From NCBI RefSeq assembly GCF_934746965.1, contig NZ_CAKVFS010000015.1:1-7862 (forward strand): a stretch of 7,862 nt of DNA. The letters are read 5' to 3'. The notes under the pieces were generated by a model. That model worked only from the letters and a program-made list of their open reading frames with translations. It was not told where the DNA came from and ran no database searches. Below are positions 1-7,145 of this stretch, piece after piece. How positions within the stretch are numbered: position 1 is the first letter of the stretch; each line of letters opens with the position of its first letter. The stretch is from an uncultured Methanobrevibacter sp. GTDB lineage: Archaea; Methanobacteriota; Methanobacteria; Methanobacteriales; Methanobacteriaceae. The translations under genes and the position numbers were made by a program.

Positions 1-77
1 AAAAATTGATTTAATCCAATCCCAAATCCAGAAAATGGAAGAGTTCAAAAAAGGATTGCTTCAGCAAATGTTTATTT
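1..77 (+). repeat. Left arm of a long inverted repeat in the hsdS 3' ends
   Basis: Bases 1-77 match the reverse complement of 7210-7286 with three mismatches (positions 22, 31 and 52 of the left arm). Each falls at a third codon position and is silent (Ser, Gln, Lys). The match ends abruptly at base 77, one base into the left stop codon. On the other side it runs to the window edge, and the right arm continues with further A/T, so the true repeat may be longer. The arms lie about 7.13 kb apart and face each other around the recombinase and adhesin genes. Confidence 0.9.
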
Positions 78-79
78 GA
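1..79 (+). CDS. hsdS: Type I restriction-modification specificity subunit HsdS, C-terminal end only (partial)
   Basis: The first 79 bases are the 3' end of a gene that enters from the left edge: 25 codons from base 2, then TGA at 77-79. The peptide contains KIDLIQSQIQKMEEFKKGL followed by LQQMFI, the C-terminal conserved helix of HsdS. In this family that helix pairs with the central conserved helix to form the coiled-coil spacer holding the two target recognition domains apart, and it contacts HsdM. Residue for residue it is the same as the C-terminal helix of the - strand hsdS at the right edge; that gene then continues eight residues further, whereas this one stops at FI. No recognition domain is inside the window, so target sequence, full length and intactness cannot be judged. 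A hairpin terminator follows 44 bases after the stop. Confidence 0.85.
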   Translation, partial: KIDLIQSQIQKMEEFKKGLLQQMFI

Positions 80-122
80 ATTCCATTTTGGGTTTTGTAT
101 TTAAAATTTTAAAAATAGTAAA

Positions 123-154
123 ATTAAGACTTTAAAGTCTTAATCCTATTTTTT
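123..154. terminator. Bidirectional hairpin terminator between hsdS end and recombinase end
   Basis: Bases 123-144 are a perfect palindrome with 11-bp arms (ATTAAGACTTT and its complement). On the + strand it is followed by CCTA and then six T (149-154), suited to ending transcription of the left hsdS. Read on the - strand it is followed by TTTTACTATTTTT, suited to ending the recombinase transcript, whose stop codon (153-155) lies just upstream. The placement between two convergent genes fits a shared terminator. Confidence 0.75.
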
Positions 155-1148
155 AGCTTAAATATTTTCTATGTGAGTTTTTCACATTATTTTGATTTAC
201 CATTGCGTAGTGCATGGTTGTATCTATTTGCACATGTCCTAGTAGTTTTTGTACTTGTTCTATTGGCATTCCTTTGTCAATTGCATTTGTTGCCATGGTT
301 CTTCTGAATTTATGAGGATGTACTCTTTTGATGTTTGCTTGTTTTCCTAGTTCACGTATTCTTCTTTCAACTCCATTTATTCCTAGGCGATTGTGTGGTT
401 TTTTAAAAGAAACAAAAAGAGCTGGATTGTTGTCATCACGTGTTTCTATGTAATTCATTAAGTGTATTTTTGTTTTTGCATCAAAATAGACTGTTCGTTC
501 ACTGTCTCCTTTTCCTAAAACAACACATTCTCGTTCATTAAAGAAAACATCATCAATATTTAAGTTTACAAGTTCTCCTACACGGATTCCTGTGGAATTT
601 AGAAGTTCAACCATTGCTAGGTCTCTGATGTTGCTACAAGTATCTCTTAATATTTCGAAGTTTTCATCAGTTAACACTTCTTTCACGGTTTTTCTTGTTT
701 TTATTTTATGAATACGTCGTACTGGATTTTTAACTATGTAATCTTCATCTTCTAACCAGCTAAAAAAGCTAGATAATACTCTTCTTATATTATCTATGGT
801 TATTTTAGATGCACTGGTTTCTTTTTTGTAGTTTGCAAGGTATGTTCTTAGATCATCGGTTGTGATGTGTTCTATCTTTTTTTTAATTTTATCTAACATT
901 TTTGTTATTGTTGTTCTGTAATATGTTACGGTTCTTTCTGAACAGCCTTCTACTTGTTTTGCTGATAGAAAATTTGTGAGTAGGTCCTGGTTTTTCTTAG
1001 ATTCCATTGATGTTAATATTTTATCTTTTTTTATTACATCAAAATGTTCTAGATTTTGTTTTAGAATATTTTCCAACTTTTGAATTTGGTTTTTATCTAA
1101 AAATGGTTTCATATCTGTTTGAATATTGTTTATAATTTTGGTTTTCAT
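153..1148 (-). CDS. Tyrosine recombinase (XerC/XerD-type integrase), likely hsdS-associated invertase
   Basis: A complete 331-residue site-specific recombinase. An N-terminal extension of about 50 residues is followed by a SAM-like core-binding domain (about 53-145, with TYYRTTI and a SSFFSWLEDED segment) and a C-terminal catalytic domain (about 155-325). The whole catalytic set is visible: Arg189 in STGIRVGEL, Lys213 in LGKGDSER, His279 and Arg282 in HPHKFRRT, His305 in LLGHVQ and the nucleophile Tyr314 in TMHYAM. It should therefore be active in strand cleavage and rejoining through a 3'-phosphotyrosine link. From memory the sequence is very like recombinases found next to phase-variable type I restriction loci in gut Firmicutes, which invert hsdS segments; that assignment needs a search. 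The ATG at 1148 is preceded by GGTG with a 5-base spacer. It is divergent from the adhesin gene and convergent with the left hsdS. Acting on the flanking hsdS repeats is the most economical role; a plain mobile-element integrase is the alternative. Confidence 0.92.
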   Translation of the reverse strand: MKTKIINNIQTDMKPFLDKNQIQKLENILKQNLEHFDVIKKDKILTSMESKKNQDLLTNFLSAKQVEGCSERTVTYYRTTITKMLDKIKKKIEHITTDDLRTYLANYKKETSASKITIDNIRRVLSSFFSWLEDEDYIVKNPVRRIHKIKTRKTVKEVLTDENFEILRDTCSNIRDLAMVELLNSTGIRVGELVNLNIDDVFFNERECVVLGKGDSERTVYFDAKTKIHLMNYIETRDDNNPALFVSFKKPHNRLGINGVERRIRELGKQANIKRVHPHKFRRTMATNAIDKGMPIEQVQKLLGHVQIDTTMHYAMVNQNNVKNSHRKYLS

Positions 1149-1200
1149 TAAAACACCATATTTTAGATATGTTATTTATTTTGTAATAATAAAATTTCAT
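1093..1200 (-). CDS. Possible 35-residue leader ORF overlapping the recombinase start
   Basis: On the - strand an ATG at 1200 is preceded by AAGGTGA with a 6-base spacer, a better match to the archaeal anti-Shine-Dalgarno than the recombinase's own GGTG. It opens a 35-codon frame (starting MKFYYYKINNISKIW) that runs through the recombinase ribosome binding site and start codon in another frame and stops with TAA at 1093-1095, about 53 bases inside the recombinase. The peptide has no recognisable domain. It could be a leader that controls recombinase translation by coupling, or a chance ORF in AT-rich DNA. I favour neither strongly. Confidence 0.25.
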   Translation of the reverse strand: MKFYYYKINNISKIWCFNENQNYKQYSNRYETIFR

Positions 1201-1240
1201 GAGTTTCACCTTTTAAATGGCTTTTATGATAGTAATATGA

Positions 1241-1250
1241 TATTTTTAAG
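1241..1250 (-). promoter_or_regulatory. Weak TATA-like element for the recombinase transcript
   Basis: On the - strand the string CTTAAAAATA sits 41-50 bases before the leader ATG at 1200. A start site about 25 bases downstream would give a short leader carrying the AAGGTGA site. The element is only a loose match in DNA that is A/T-rich throughout, so this is tentative. Confidence 0.25.
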
Positions 1251-1266
1251 TTTAAAAAGACTTTTT

Positions 1267-1280
1267 GAAATTTTATATAT
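1267..1280 (+). promoter_or_regulatory. Archaeal BRE/TATA promoter for the adhesin gene
   Basis: GAAATTTTATATAT combines a purine-rich BRE-like GAAA with a good TATA box (TTTATATA, 1272-1279). A start about 25 bases downstream would fall near 1300-1305 and give a leader of about 65 bases before the ATG at 1368. It is the best TATA match in the 219-bp divergent intergenic region. TFB/TBP recognition is inferred from the motif. Confidence 0.45.
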
Positions 1281-1304
1281 GATTTTATACAAATATTATA
1301 AGGT

Positions 1305-1354
1305 AAAAAAAGTGTTTTTTTAGTTAAATGAAATATTTTTTCATAATTTTTTTT
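1305..1354 (+). other. Adhesin 5' leader with two A/T hairpins and T7/T8 tracts
   Basis: Between the predicted start site and the ATG lie an A7-GTG-T7 hairpin (1305-1321) and a weaker ATGAAA/TTTCAT hairpin (1328-1333 with 1339-1344) followed by T8 (1347-1354). Runs of T in the non-template strand are pausing or termination signals for archaeal RNA polymerase, and homopolymer runs can change length by slippage. Either could tune adhesin expression. The stems are pure or nearly pure A/T, so folding is weak and chance is a real alternative. Confidence 0.3.
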
Positions 1355-1367
1355 ACAAGATTAAATA

Positions 1368-4300
1368 ATGGAGAGTATTAAAATATTGAAAAATAAACTT
1401 TTTATTTTCGTGATTTTAATTTTAATGTTATTGTCTGTTTCTGCTGTTAATGCTGAAGATTCAACATCATTAAATTTAAATGATACGAATGTGGCTATGG
1501 AAAACCCTGTTTCCTACCATATAGATATGAGTAATGAACAGGAAATAATTGAAAATTCTAATGATGATGTTAGTTATACATCTGATGAATCCTTTGAAAA
1601 TGATATTGATTTAAATAATGTAAACATATCAATTGAAAAAGAAATTACAAACAAACCTATTTTTAAAGCTCCAAATACTGTAGATAACATTTATGTGGAT
1701 CCTACAAATGGAGATGACAATAATAATGGTATTAATTGGGATAACTCAGTTAAAACTATTAGTAAAGCATTAGACCTTGTCAATGTAAATGGTAATATTT
1801 ACCTTGCAAATGGTGAACATACTAATTCTGCAAATATTACTAAAAATATTACATTAATAGGTCAAAATAGAGAAAAAACAATTTTAACAAAAAGTAAAAA
1901 CAGTAGTTTTTTACTTATTACAAATTTAGCTACTGTTAAAATTTACAATTGTTCATTTATAAATAATAATGAATCAGAAAACGGTAGTGCTATTTACATA
2001 GATTCAGGAAATCTTATTATCTATGATTGTTCTTTTATAAATAACACTTCACCAAATATGTCAGATAAAATTACGCCAGGATATTTTAGGGGTGCTGCAA
2101 TTTGTGCATATAAAGCAAACATCACTGTAAACAATTGTTCATTTATAAATAATGCTGCAAAATGGGGTGGTGTAGCTATTTATGTAGAAAAAGGTAATCT
2201 TGATGTGAATAATTCTGTTTTTATAAATAATACTGCAGGTACATCTGCTGCTGTTGAAGTGTTTATAGGTAATCTCACTGTAAATAATTCTGTTTTTGTT
2301 AATAATTCTGGTGTTGATTTTGGTGGTGCTATCCATATATTTATGGGTAATATTACTGTGGATAATTCTGTTTTTATAGCTAATACTGTAAATAATGGGA
2401 GTGCTATTGGTGGTGCCATCTGTGTAGAATGTGGTAATGTTAGTGTATCTAATTCTATTTTTATTAATAATTCTGAAGAAAAGGATGATGTTTATGATTC
2501 TGGAGGGGGTGCTATTGGCATCTATGGTAATAGTGGTTTTGTTATTATAAATAATTGTTCATTTATTAATAATACTGCAACAAATAATGGTGGTGCTATT
2601 GAAGTAAGTGGTAATGATGGTTTTGTTATTATTATAAATAATTGTTTATTTATTAATAATACTGCAAATAGTGGTAGTGCTATTGAAGTTTTATGTTCTA
2701 GCAATATTACGTTGAGTAACTCTAATTTCACAAATAATAATGCTACAGAGCACTTTGGTTCTATTCATGTACTTGAAGGAAATCTTACAGCAAATAATTG
2801 TAGTTTCATGAATAATAATGGTAAAACGGGAAGTGCTGTTGTTGTAGAAAATGGTAATATTACTATTGGTGGTTCTATATTTATAAATAATTATGGAACT
2901 GATTATTCAGGTGTTGTTGCTGTAAATGTTGGAAATATATATGTTGATAATTGTACTTTTATTAATAACACTGGCAGAGATGGGGTTGTTAATACAAATT
3001 ATGGGAATCTTACTGTAATTAATTCTGCATTTACACATAATGAATTACCTATTTGGGTAATGGAAGGTAATCTTGTTGTAATCAACTCAAATTTCACTAA
3101 TAATTTCGATGGGGCAATTAGTGTATCTAAAGGTAATTTAACTGCAGATAATTGTATTTTCATAAATAACGCAGCATATGATGGTGGTGCTATTTCTGTA
3201 ATGTATGGAAATCTTACTGTGGATAATTCTGTTTTTGTAAATAATACTGCAAATGGTTATGGTGGTGTTATTTATGGAGAAGGTTCAAATATTGCTGTGA
3301 CTAATTGTGTTTTAAGTAATAATACTTCAAATGATGGAAGTGTTATTTTCACATATTTCCAAATGAATATTATTGTTGAAAATAATTGGTGGGGTTCTAG
3401 TTCTCCAGATTGGAAATCAGTAGTGTCTATAAATGGAACAGGTTATACTCCAAAATCATATGTTGTTTTAGATGTGGCTGTTAGTGAAGTTGGTTTCAAT
3501 GTCTATGAAATTACTGCTAAATTGCATTTAAATGGTACTCAGACTATTGCAGATATTCCAACAAGGGATATTGAATTTAAATGTGGATCTGAGATTATTC
3601 GCGGTAAAATGATTAATGGTGTTTTTAATAAAATTTATTCACTTGATATGGGTGATAAAAAGGATATTTCAATAACTGTAGATAATGAAACACAAAATAT
3701 CACTCTTATAGGTCATAAATTAACTACTGACATGACTGTTATTATTAATGATATTGTTTATGGTGAAAATGGAACTGTTGTAGTTATTTTGTCTTCTGAT
3801 ATTAATGATAAACTTAGTATTTATATAGATGGCTTTTCTAGAAAAGTAGATGTTATAAATGGTGTTGCAAAATTTCAAATATCTGGATTAAATGCAGGTA
3901 CTCATGAAATTTCTGTAGTATTTGACGGTAATGATAAATATGCTCCTGTTATGTCTACTTGCAAGTTAAATGTAGCTAAAGCTGCACCTGCTTTAAGTAT
4001 AGTTATTAAAGATGTGAATTATGATGAGATATTTAATATTGATGCTGTTTTAACTGGTGTTAATGGTGCTAAATTATCTGGTGATGTTATTGTAACTGTT
4101 AATGGTAAAGATTACACAGTTAAAGTTGTAGATGGTAAAGGTACATTAAAAGGTATTAAATTACCTGCTGGATCTTATGTTTTCTCAGCTAAATTCGCTG
4201 GAAATGATAATTACAATGCTGAACAAATCTCCGGTAACTTTAAAGTTAATAAAATAGCTTCAGCTATTGATATTTCTGTTGATGATATTAAGGTAGGAGA

Positions 4301-7145
4301 AGATGTAACTATTACAGTCAACGTCCCTTCTGATGCTACTGGTGATGTTGTAATCACTGTTAAAGGTAATGATTATACTGTAGCTATTGTAAATGGTAAG
4401 GCTGTTCAAACAATAGCTAATCTGGGAGTAGGAACTTATGATGTAACTGTTAAATATGCTGGTGATAATAATTACAATGCTATTTCTAATAATGCTAAAT
4501 TCACAGTATCTAAAGTAACTCCTGTTATGGATGTGTCTGCTGATAATATTGTATTTGGTGAAGATTTAACTATTAATGCTTTATTACCTGCTGATATTAA
4601 TGGTAATGTTATTATTACTGTTGATGGAAAAGAATACACAGTAAATGTGGTAAATGGTAAAGTTACTAAACCTATTTCTGGTTTAACTGCTGGAAATCAT
4701 AATATTGTTGTTAAATACAATGGAAATGACAAATATGATTCTGTTGAAGTTTCTAAAACTGTAAATGTTGCTAAAGCAAATCCAACTCTTGATGTTGTTA
4801 TCGCTGATGTGGATTATAACAATGTATTTACTATTGAAGCTACTTTAAATGGTGTTAATGGTGCTAAATTAACTGGAAATGTAATTGTAACAATCAATAG
4901 TAAACAATATCTTGTAACTGTTATTGATGGTAAAGGTACATTAGAAGGAATTAATTTGCCTGCTGGATCTTATGATTTCTCAGCTAGATTTGCAGGTAAT
5001 GATAATTACAATGCAGTAATTGATTCTGACAAATTTAATGTTAATAAAATAGATCCAATTCTTGATGTTTCAATTAACAACACTCAAATTGGTGAAAATA
5101 CAACAATAACTGTCAATTTACCTTCTGATGCTGAAGGCAATGTTATTATAACTATTGATGGTCAAAATTACATTGGTGCTATTACTGAGGGTAAAGTAAT
5201 TATAGAAGTACCTAACCTTAAAGAAGGAACTTATGATGTAGCTATCAATTATAATGGAGATAATAATTATAATAAAGCAAATAGCACAGCTAGTTTTACT
5301 ATATCCAAAATAAATCCTGTATTAGATGTGAATATTACAGATATTATTTTTGGTGAAAACTTAACTGTTATAGGTAATTTACCGGCTGATATTAATGGAA
5401 GTGCAATTATTTCTGTTGATGGTGTTGAAAAAACAGTTTTAGTTGTAAATGGTAAAATCAACGAAATGATCACAGATTTAACTGCAGGATATCATATTAT
5501 TGGTGTTAAATACAATGGAAATGATAAATATACGTCCATAGAAGTTTCTAAAACAGTTTATGTAGCTAAAGCAAATCCTATATTGAATGTTATAATAGAT
5601 GATGTAAAAGTAGGTGAAATTATTAATATAAGTGCTACTTTAACTGGAGTAAATAACTCTCCATTAAATGGTAAACTTATTATTTCACTAAACAATGAAG
5701 ATTATGTTATTAATGTTGTTAATGGTAAAGGAAATATCCGTATCAATGCATTTAATAATAATGGAGTTTACAATTTCACTACTACCTGGAGTGGTGACAA
5801 TAATTACATGAACACTTCTATGGTAGGTAGTTTCAAAGTTTCCAAAGTAGAAAAATATCCGGCAAACATTACTATTCCTGGTGGTGTTGAAGGTAAAAAC
5901 TCTACAATCACTATAGATTTACCTGATGATGCAACAGGTGAAATCATTGCAATAATCGATGGTAAAAATTACACTGGAAACGTATCTAACGGTACTGGTA
6001 GTGTGGATATTCCTCCATTGGATAAAGGAATACACAATATCACAGTTATTTATCCTGGTGATGATAAATACGATTCAGTAATTAAAGAAGGAAATATTAC
6101 TGTAGATGTTAATAAAGACGCAATTTTGGTTGTTGATAATGTCATAATGATTTATCATGACGGATCTAAATTAATAGCTATATTAAAAGATTATTATGGT
6201 AATTCAATAGCAAATACAATAGTAACAATAACAATTAATGGTGTATCATATAACAGAACTACTGATAAGGATGGTTATGCATTCTTAAGTCTTAACTTAA
6301 ATTCAGGAATATACAATGTAACAGTTACTTATCAAGGTAATGAAACTTATAATGGTGCTGAAGTTAATGCAACTGTAACAATCAATCCAACTATTATTAG
6401 TAAAGATATTACTAAAATGTATCAAAATGGAACTCAATTCTTTGCTAACTTCACAGATAGTCAAGGAAACCCATTAATAAACACTACCATACAATTCAAT
6501 ATAAATGGAGCAGTTTATGAAAGAAAAACCAATGAACAAGGAACAGCTAGACTAAACATAAACTTAATACCTGGAAAATACACATTAACAGCTTACAATC
6601 CAGTAACTGGTGAGAAAAAAGGATTCAACATTACAGTCAAAGCTTTAATCACTGAAAACAGTGATATAATTAAATATTATAAAAATGGAACACAATACAC
6701 AGCAAAAGTCTACAATAAAGACGGAACCTTAGCTATTGGTAAAAACGTAACATTCAACATTAATGGAGTATTCTACAACAGAACAGTTAATGAAAATGGT
6801 ACAGTTAAATTAAACATTAATTTAAATCCTGGAAAATACATTATAACAGCAATATATGATGGATATAGTGTAGGAAACAATGTAACTGTTGAAAGTACAT
6901 TAATTACAAATGATTTATCTATGAACATGCAAGATGGTAGTAAATTCAACGCTACAGTACTTAATGAACAAGGAAAACCATTAGTTAACGAAATAGTAAC
7001 ATTCAATGTAAATGGTGTGTTATATGAAAGAATCTCTGATGAAAATGGTGTTGCAAGCTTAAACATCAATCTCATATCTGGAGAATACATCATCACTTCA
7101 ATGTGGAATGATTACCAAGTTGGAAATAAAATCACAATTGCTTAA
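1368..7145 (+). CDS. Giant secreted adhesin-like protein: beta-helix plus Ig-like repeat stalk
   Basis: A 1925-residue surface protein, probably used in attachment to host, mucus or partner cells; the ligand is unknown. Residues 1-29 form a Sec signal peptide (hydrophobic LFIFVILILMLLSVSA, likely cut after VNA29). Residues 30-106 are an acidic Asn/Ser-rich linker. Residues about 107-677 form a right-handed parallel beta-helix of the pectin-lyase fold, opening with NIYVDPTNGDD and closing at ENNWWGSSSPDW. Residues about 697-785 form a divergent beta-rich module. Residues 787-1582 are nine Ig-like domains arranged as three triplets. Residues about 1584-1925 are four further beta domains with the FNINGVxYxR and LNINLxPGxY signatures. 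The protein ends at GNKITIA with no membrane helix, sorting motif or recognisable pseudomurein-binding repeat. Potential N-glycosylation sequons are very frequent. The ATG is the first in frame after a TAA at 1362 but has no good ribosome binding site; a TTG at 1386 with GGAG 12 bases ahead is a weaker alternative. No enzymatic motif was seen. Confidence 0.9.
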   Translation: MESIKILKNKLFIFVILILMLLSVSAVNAEDSTSLNLNDTNVAMENPVSYHIDMSNEQEIIENSNDDVSYTSDESFENDIDLNNVNISIEKEITNKPIFKAPNTVDNIYVDPTNGDDNNNGINWDNSVKTISKALDLVNVNGNIYLANGEHTNSANITKNITLIGQNREKTILTKSKNSSFLLITNLATVKIYNCSFINNNESENGSAIYIDSGNLIIYDCSFINNTSPNMSDKITPGYFRGAAICAYKANITVNNCSFINNAAKWGGVAIYVEKGNLDVNNSVFINNTAGTSAAVEVFIGNLTVNNSVFVNNSGVDFGGAIHIFMGNITVDNSVFIANTVNNGSAIGGAICVECGNVSVSNSIFINNSEEKDDVYDSGGGAIGIYGNSGFVIINNCSFINNTATNNGGAIEVSGNDGFVIIINNCLFINNTANSGSAIEVLCSSNITLSNSNFTNNNATEHFGSIHVLEGNLTANNCSFMNNNGKTGSAVVVENGNITIGGSIFINNYGTDYSGVVAVNVGNIYVDNCTFINNTGRDGVVNTNYGNLTVINSAFTHNELPIWVMEGNLVVINSNFTNNFDGAISVSKGNLTADNCIFINNAAYDGGAISVMYGNLTVDNSVFVNNTANGYGGVIYGEGSNIAVTNCVLSNNTSNDGSVIFTYFQMNIIVENNWWGSSSPDWKSVVSINGTGYTPKSYVVLDVAVSEVGFNVYEITAKLHLNGTQTIADIPTRDIEFKCGSEIIRGKMINGVFNKIYSLDMGDKKDISITVDNETQNITLIGHKLTTDMTVIINDIVYGENGTVVVILSSDINDKLSIYIDGFSRKVDVINGVAKFQISGLNAGTHEISVVFDGNDKYAPVMSTCKLNVAKAAPALSIVIKDVNYDEIFNIDAVLTGVNGAKLSGDVIVTVNGKDYTVKVVDGKGTLKGIKLPAGSYVFSAKFAGNDNYNAEQISGNFKVNKIASAIDISVDDIKVGEDVTITVNVPSDATGDVVITVKGNDYTVAIVNGKAVQTIANLGVGTYDVTVKYAGDNNYNAISNNAKFTVSKVTPVMDVSADNIVFGEDLTINALLPADINGNVIITVDGKEYTVNVVNGKVTKPISGLTAGNHNIVVKYNGNDKYDSVEVSKTVNVAKANPTLDVVIADVDYNNVFTIEATLNGVNGAKLTGNVIVTINSKQYLVTVIDGKGTLEGINLPAGSYDFSARFAGNDNYNAVIDSDKFNVNKIDPILDVSINNTQIGENTTITVNLPSDAEGNVIITIDGQNYIGAITEGKVIIEVPNLKEGTYDVAINYNGDNNYNKANSTASFTISKINPVLDVNITDIIFGENLTVIGNLPADINGSAIISVDGVEKTVLVVNGKINEMITDLTAGYHIIGVKYNGNDKYTSIEVSKTVYVAKANPILNVIIDDVKVGEIINISATLTGVNNSPLNGKLIISLNNEDYVINVVNGKGNIRINAFNNNGVYNFTTTWSGDNNYMNTSMVGSFKVSKVEKYPANITIPGGVEGKNSTITIDLPDDATGEIIAIIDGKNYTGNVSNGTGSVDIPPLDKGIHNITVIYPGDDKYDSVIKEGNITVDVNKDAILVVDNVIMIYHDGSKLIAILKDYYGNSIANTIVTITINGVSYNRTTDKDGYAFLSLNLNSGIYNVTVTYQGNETYNGAEVNATVTINPTIISKDITKMYQNGTQFFANFTDSQGNPLINTTIQFNINGAVYERKTNEQGTARLNINLIPGKYTLTAYNPVTGEKKGFNITVKALITENSDIIKYYKNGTQYTAKVYNKDGTLAIGKNVTFNINGVFYNRTVNENGTVKLNINLNPGKYIITAIYDGYSVGNNVTVESTLITNDLSMNMQDGSKFNATVLNEQGKPLVNEIVTFNVNGVLYERISDENGVASLNINLISGEYIITSMWNDYQVGNKITIA
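1944..3398 (+). repeat. Beta-helix rung repeats, 18 copies of N(C/S)xF(I/V)NN
   Basis: Within the adhesin, residues 193-652 hold 18 copies of a motif such as NNCSFINN, DNSVFVNN or SNSIFINN. Copies are separated by about 20-40 residues containing GN(L/I)TV and GGAI elements. This is the repeat style of polymorphic outer membrane and beta-helix surface proteins. DNA copies are similar enough that stretches of about 20 bases recur (for example near 2352 and 3214), so unequal recombination within the gene is possible. The domain ends at the NWWG motif (Trp674-Trp675-Gly676). Confidence 0.85.
3726..6110 (+). repeat. Three 795-nt super-repeats of Ig-like domains (order C-A-B)
   Basis: Nine Ig-like domains fall into three subtypes that recur in fixed order. 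C has xGExLT, LPADINGN and LTAGxH (from 3726, 4521, 5316). A has LTGVNGAKL and LPAGSYxFxAxFAGNDNYN (from 3987, 4782, 5577). B has ITVNLPSDA and GTYDV (from about 4260, 5055, 5859). The C and A landmarks recur at exactly 795 nt (265 codons), with C of 87, A of about 91 and B of 87 residues. Only the last B copy is displaced, by about one codon. The copies differ clearly in sequence, so length has been kept while sequence drifted. The domains are bacterial-Ig (Big) style stalk modules. Confidence 0.85.
6117..7142 (+). repeat. Four C-terminal beta-domain repeats of about 83-89 residues
   Basis: After the Ig array the adhesin changes to four copies of a different unit: (D/N)G(T/S)xxxAxxxDxxGxPLxN, then VTFNINGVxYxR, ExGxAxLNINLxPGxYxIT. 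The aligned Gly codons start at 6162, 6429, 6687 and 6936, spacings of 267, 258 and 249 nt. The fold resembles carboxypeptidase-regulatory or Big_1-like sandwiches, but I assign no family. As the C-terminal segment of a protein without a membrane anchor, it is the candidate cell-surface retention region. Confidence 0.75.

Noticed and set aside
1126..1323. 65-codon + strand ORF (MFIILVFIKTPYF...) across the divergent intergenic region
   Set aside because: It overlaps the recombinase start antisense, has no ribosome binding site and only the Phe/Ile/Tyr/Lys composition expected from AT-rich non-coding DNA.
1368..1368. Leaderless adhesin transcript starting at the ATG
   Set aside because: No convincing TATA box sits 25-30 bases upstream of 1368; the best one is about 90 bases away.
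2139..2731. Three - strand ORFs of 65-79 codons opposite the beta-helix
   Set aside because: They are antisense shadows of the repeated Asn/Ser codons: their own repetitiveness mirrors the rungs and none has a supported start.
1944..3323. CRISPR-like regular repeats
   Set aside because: The repeats are in frame, of variable spacing and degenerate, and encode a protein motif; spacers are not unique and no cas genes are present.
5267..5473. 68-codon - strand ORF opposite the Ig-like array
   Set aside because: Antisense to a well-supported repeat domain, with no independent signal.
6773..7096. 107-codon - strand ORF opposite the adhesin C-terminal repeats
   Set aside because: Its apparent internal similarity copies the period of the coding-strand domains; it is a shadow.
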